From Candidatus Hydrogenedentota bacterium (lineage in GTDB: Bacteria; Hydrogenedentota; Hydrogenedentia; Hydrogenedentales; GCA-2746185): DNA of 6,648 bases. Position 1 is the first letter of the stretch. Every line of letters begins with the position of its first letter. The translations under genes were made by a program, and so were the position numbers. Below, piece by piece: positions 5,721-6,648 of this stretch. Where the stretch lies: positions 1-6,648 of the forward strand of contig JASJYE010000137.1 of assembly GCA_030123645.1 (NCBI GenBank), written 5' to 3'. The notes under the pieces are model-generated. The model was not told where the DNA came from and did no database searches. It saw only the letters and a program-made list of their open reading frames with translations.

Positions 5721-6305
5721 GTGTCCAATCGCGAACAGAAGGCATATACCACTTTTGAAGCGGCGAAAATCTGTCATGTCACTCATCACAGTATCAAGAA
5801 CTGGATCAAGCAGGGTCTCATCCGGGCTTCTCGGACTCCTGGCGGACATTATCGAATCCTGGAGGATGATCTGGATGCTTTCCGTGAAGAGTACGACATG
5901 TTCCCCAGCGACAAGGGGCCTACGAAACAGCGTGTCATGATTGTTGACGATGATCCGGATGCCCAGGCGCTGATCGAAGACATATTGACGGACAAAGGTT
6001 ATGAGCTTATCAAGGTGAGCAACGCGACAGAAGTGGGCTTGAAGGCCGCACAATTGACGCCGGATCTCATTTTGCTTGATTTTCTCATGCCGGAGTTAAA
6101 CGGTTTTGATGTTTGTAAGGCGCTGCGTCAAAATGAACTCACACGCAGCATCCCCATTATGGCGGTGACGTGTCTGAGCAAAGAAGACGACATCGAACGG
6201 ATTTTCGAATGCGGTGCGGATGAATACCTTTCGAAGCCGTTTAAGGTCGAGCAGCTTCAAGAAAAAGTTCAAGAACTCATTGGCAAAGGGCGAACCGTCG
6301 AATAA
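5721..6305 (+). CDS. Response regulator with N-terminal MerR/excisionase-type HTH and C-terminal receiver domain
   Basis: This is a cytoplasmic DNA-binding two-component regulator of 194 residues. Residues 9-55 form a MerR/excisionase-like winged helix (YTTFEAAKICHVTHHSIKNW, then GLIRASRTPGGHYRI, where GGH.R is typical of the family). A short linker leads to a receiver domain at about 70-190. The acidic pocket is D76-D78, the phosphorylation site is Asp120 (LILLDFLMP), the switch Thr is T150 and the conserved Lys is K172 (SKPF). All phosphorylation residues are present. Most response regulators carry the receiver first, so the domain order is unusual. GTG 5721 follows GAGGAGG. It has its own strong promoter, and a membrane sensor gene starts 18 nt downstream, suggesting a cognate pair. 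The DNA target is unknown. Confidence 0.94.
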   Translation: MSNREQKAYTTFEAAKICHVTHHSIKNWIKQGLIRASRTPGGHYRILEDDLDAFREEYDMFPSDKGPTKQRVMIVDDDPDAQALIEDILTDKGYELIKVSNATEVGLKAAQLTPDLILLDFLMPELNGFDVCKALRQNELTRSIPIMAVTCLSKEDDIERIFECGADEYLSKPFKVEQLQEKVQELIGKGRTVE

Positions 6306-6323
6306 CCGAGTGCCCGTTCAACG

Positions 6324-6648
6324 ATGAACAGAAAGCCGCGCGTCGGAATCGAGCGAAAGATTCTGACCTCTATCTTGTGGGTCGGCATCTTACCCATGGC
6401 GGTGGTGCTCATCGCGGGCTACGGGACGGCGCGGATAGGGGCCAGTAATGCTGTTCGGGAGACCCTTGAAGTCTCCGTACGCAAGACCGTCGAGGGTGCC
6501 GAGCGTGATATGGCGGCCCGTCTGGGCATGGCTACCCGGCTCGCTTCCGAGTCATCCGTCCTAGGGGCCCCTAGCTCATCGAGTGAGGGGCAGGCGCCCG
6601 GTGCCGTGCCGTCCGTGGATATGGCGCCGCTCGCAGCGTGGATAGCGG
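6324..6648 (+). CDS. N-terminal part of a membrane-anchored sensor-like protein, cut by the window end
   Basis: 108 codons are visible and open to the window edge. The basic N-terminus (MNRKPRVGIERK) is followed by one membrane segment at about 13-34 (LTSILWVGILPMAVVLIAGY). After it comes a helical stretch rich in Arg/Glu (residues 40-75, e.g. TVEGAERDMAARL) and a Ser/Ala/Pro-rich stretch. This is the usual beginning of a sensor histidine kinase or similar receptor with an extracytoplasmic sensing domain, but no catalytic domain is inside the window. Its position 18 nt after a response regulator favours a kinase. ATG 6324 is the only start in this frame after the regulator's own stop codon; the ribosome-binding site is weak. 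Both genes happen to be in the same frame. Confidence 0.75.
   Translation, partial: MNRKPRVGIERKILTSILWVGILPMAVVLIAGYGTARIGASNAVRETLEVSVRKTVEGAERDMAARLGMATRLASESSVLGAPSSSSEGQAPGAVPSVDMAPLAAWIA

Overview
The window comes from a bacterial chromosome, probably a Gram-negative-type (diderm) lineage of moderately high G+C. The phylum cannot be fixed from the sequence. The basis is bacterial-type genes only: a short bacterial glucose-6-phosphate isomerase, a DinG-like helicase end, an ECF sigma factor with a zinc-finger anti-sigma protein, and a two-component regulator beside a membrane sensor. Every supported gene lies on the + strand.

Left third (1-1424): a decayed repeat region. The junction between the 3' end of a DinG-type helicase gene and the 5' end of pgi occurs three times. 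Copy 1 (1-136) is cut by the window edge. Copy 2 (461-804) is bounded on both sides. Copy 3 (about 1010 onward) leads into the only intact pgi. Copies 1 and 2 share a 270-bp deletion inside the pgi part and a 2-nt length change that shifts its frame, so both are pseudogene fragments and one probably derives from the other. Unrelated, apparently non-coding DNA separates the copies (137-460 and 805 to about 1010). The first spacer holds a cluster of TTGCGA/TCGCAA-type repeats. The second ends in a possible sigma-54 promoter.

Middle (1425-5475): four tightly packed genes that look like one operon. These are pgi (glycolysis/gluconeogenesis), a membrane protein of unknown function with a TPR-like N-terminal part and four C-terminal membrane segments, an ECF-type sigma factor, and a soluble zinc-binding anti-sigma-like protein. 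The pgi/membrane-gene and sigma/anti-sigma junctions overlap, and only 34 nt separate the membrane gene from the sigma gene. The gene order suggests, without proving, that the membrane protein and the sigma/anti-sigma pair form one signalling unit.

Right end (5476-6648): a 245-bp intergenic region with a near-consensus sigma-70 promoter (TTGACA, 17-nt spacer, TATACT), a 12-bp palindrome in the leader, and a Shine-Dalgarno site inside a small hairpin. It drives a response regulator with unusual domain order, a MerR/excisionase-type DNA-binding domain before a receiver domain. After 18 nt comes the start of a membrane-anchored protein, probably the partner sensor, cut off by the window end.
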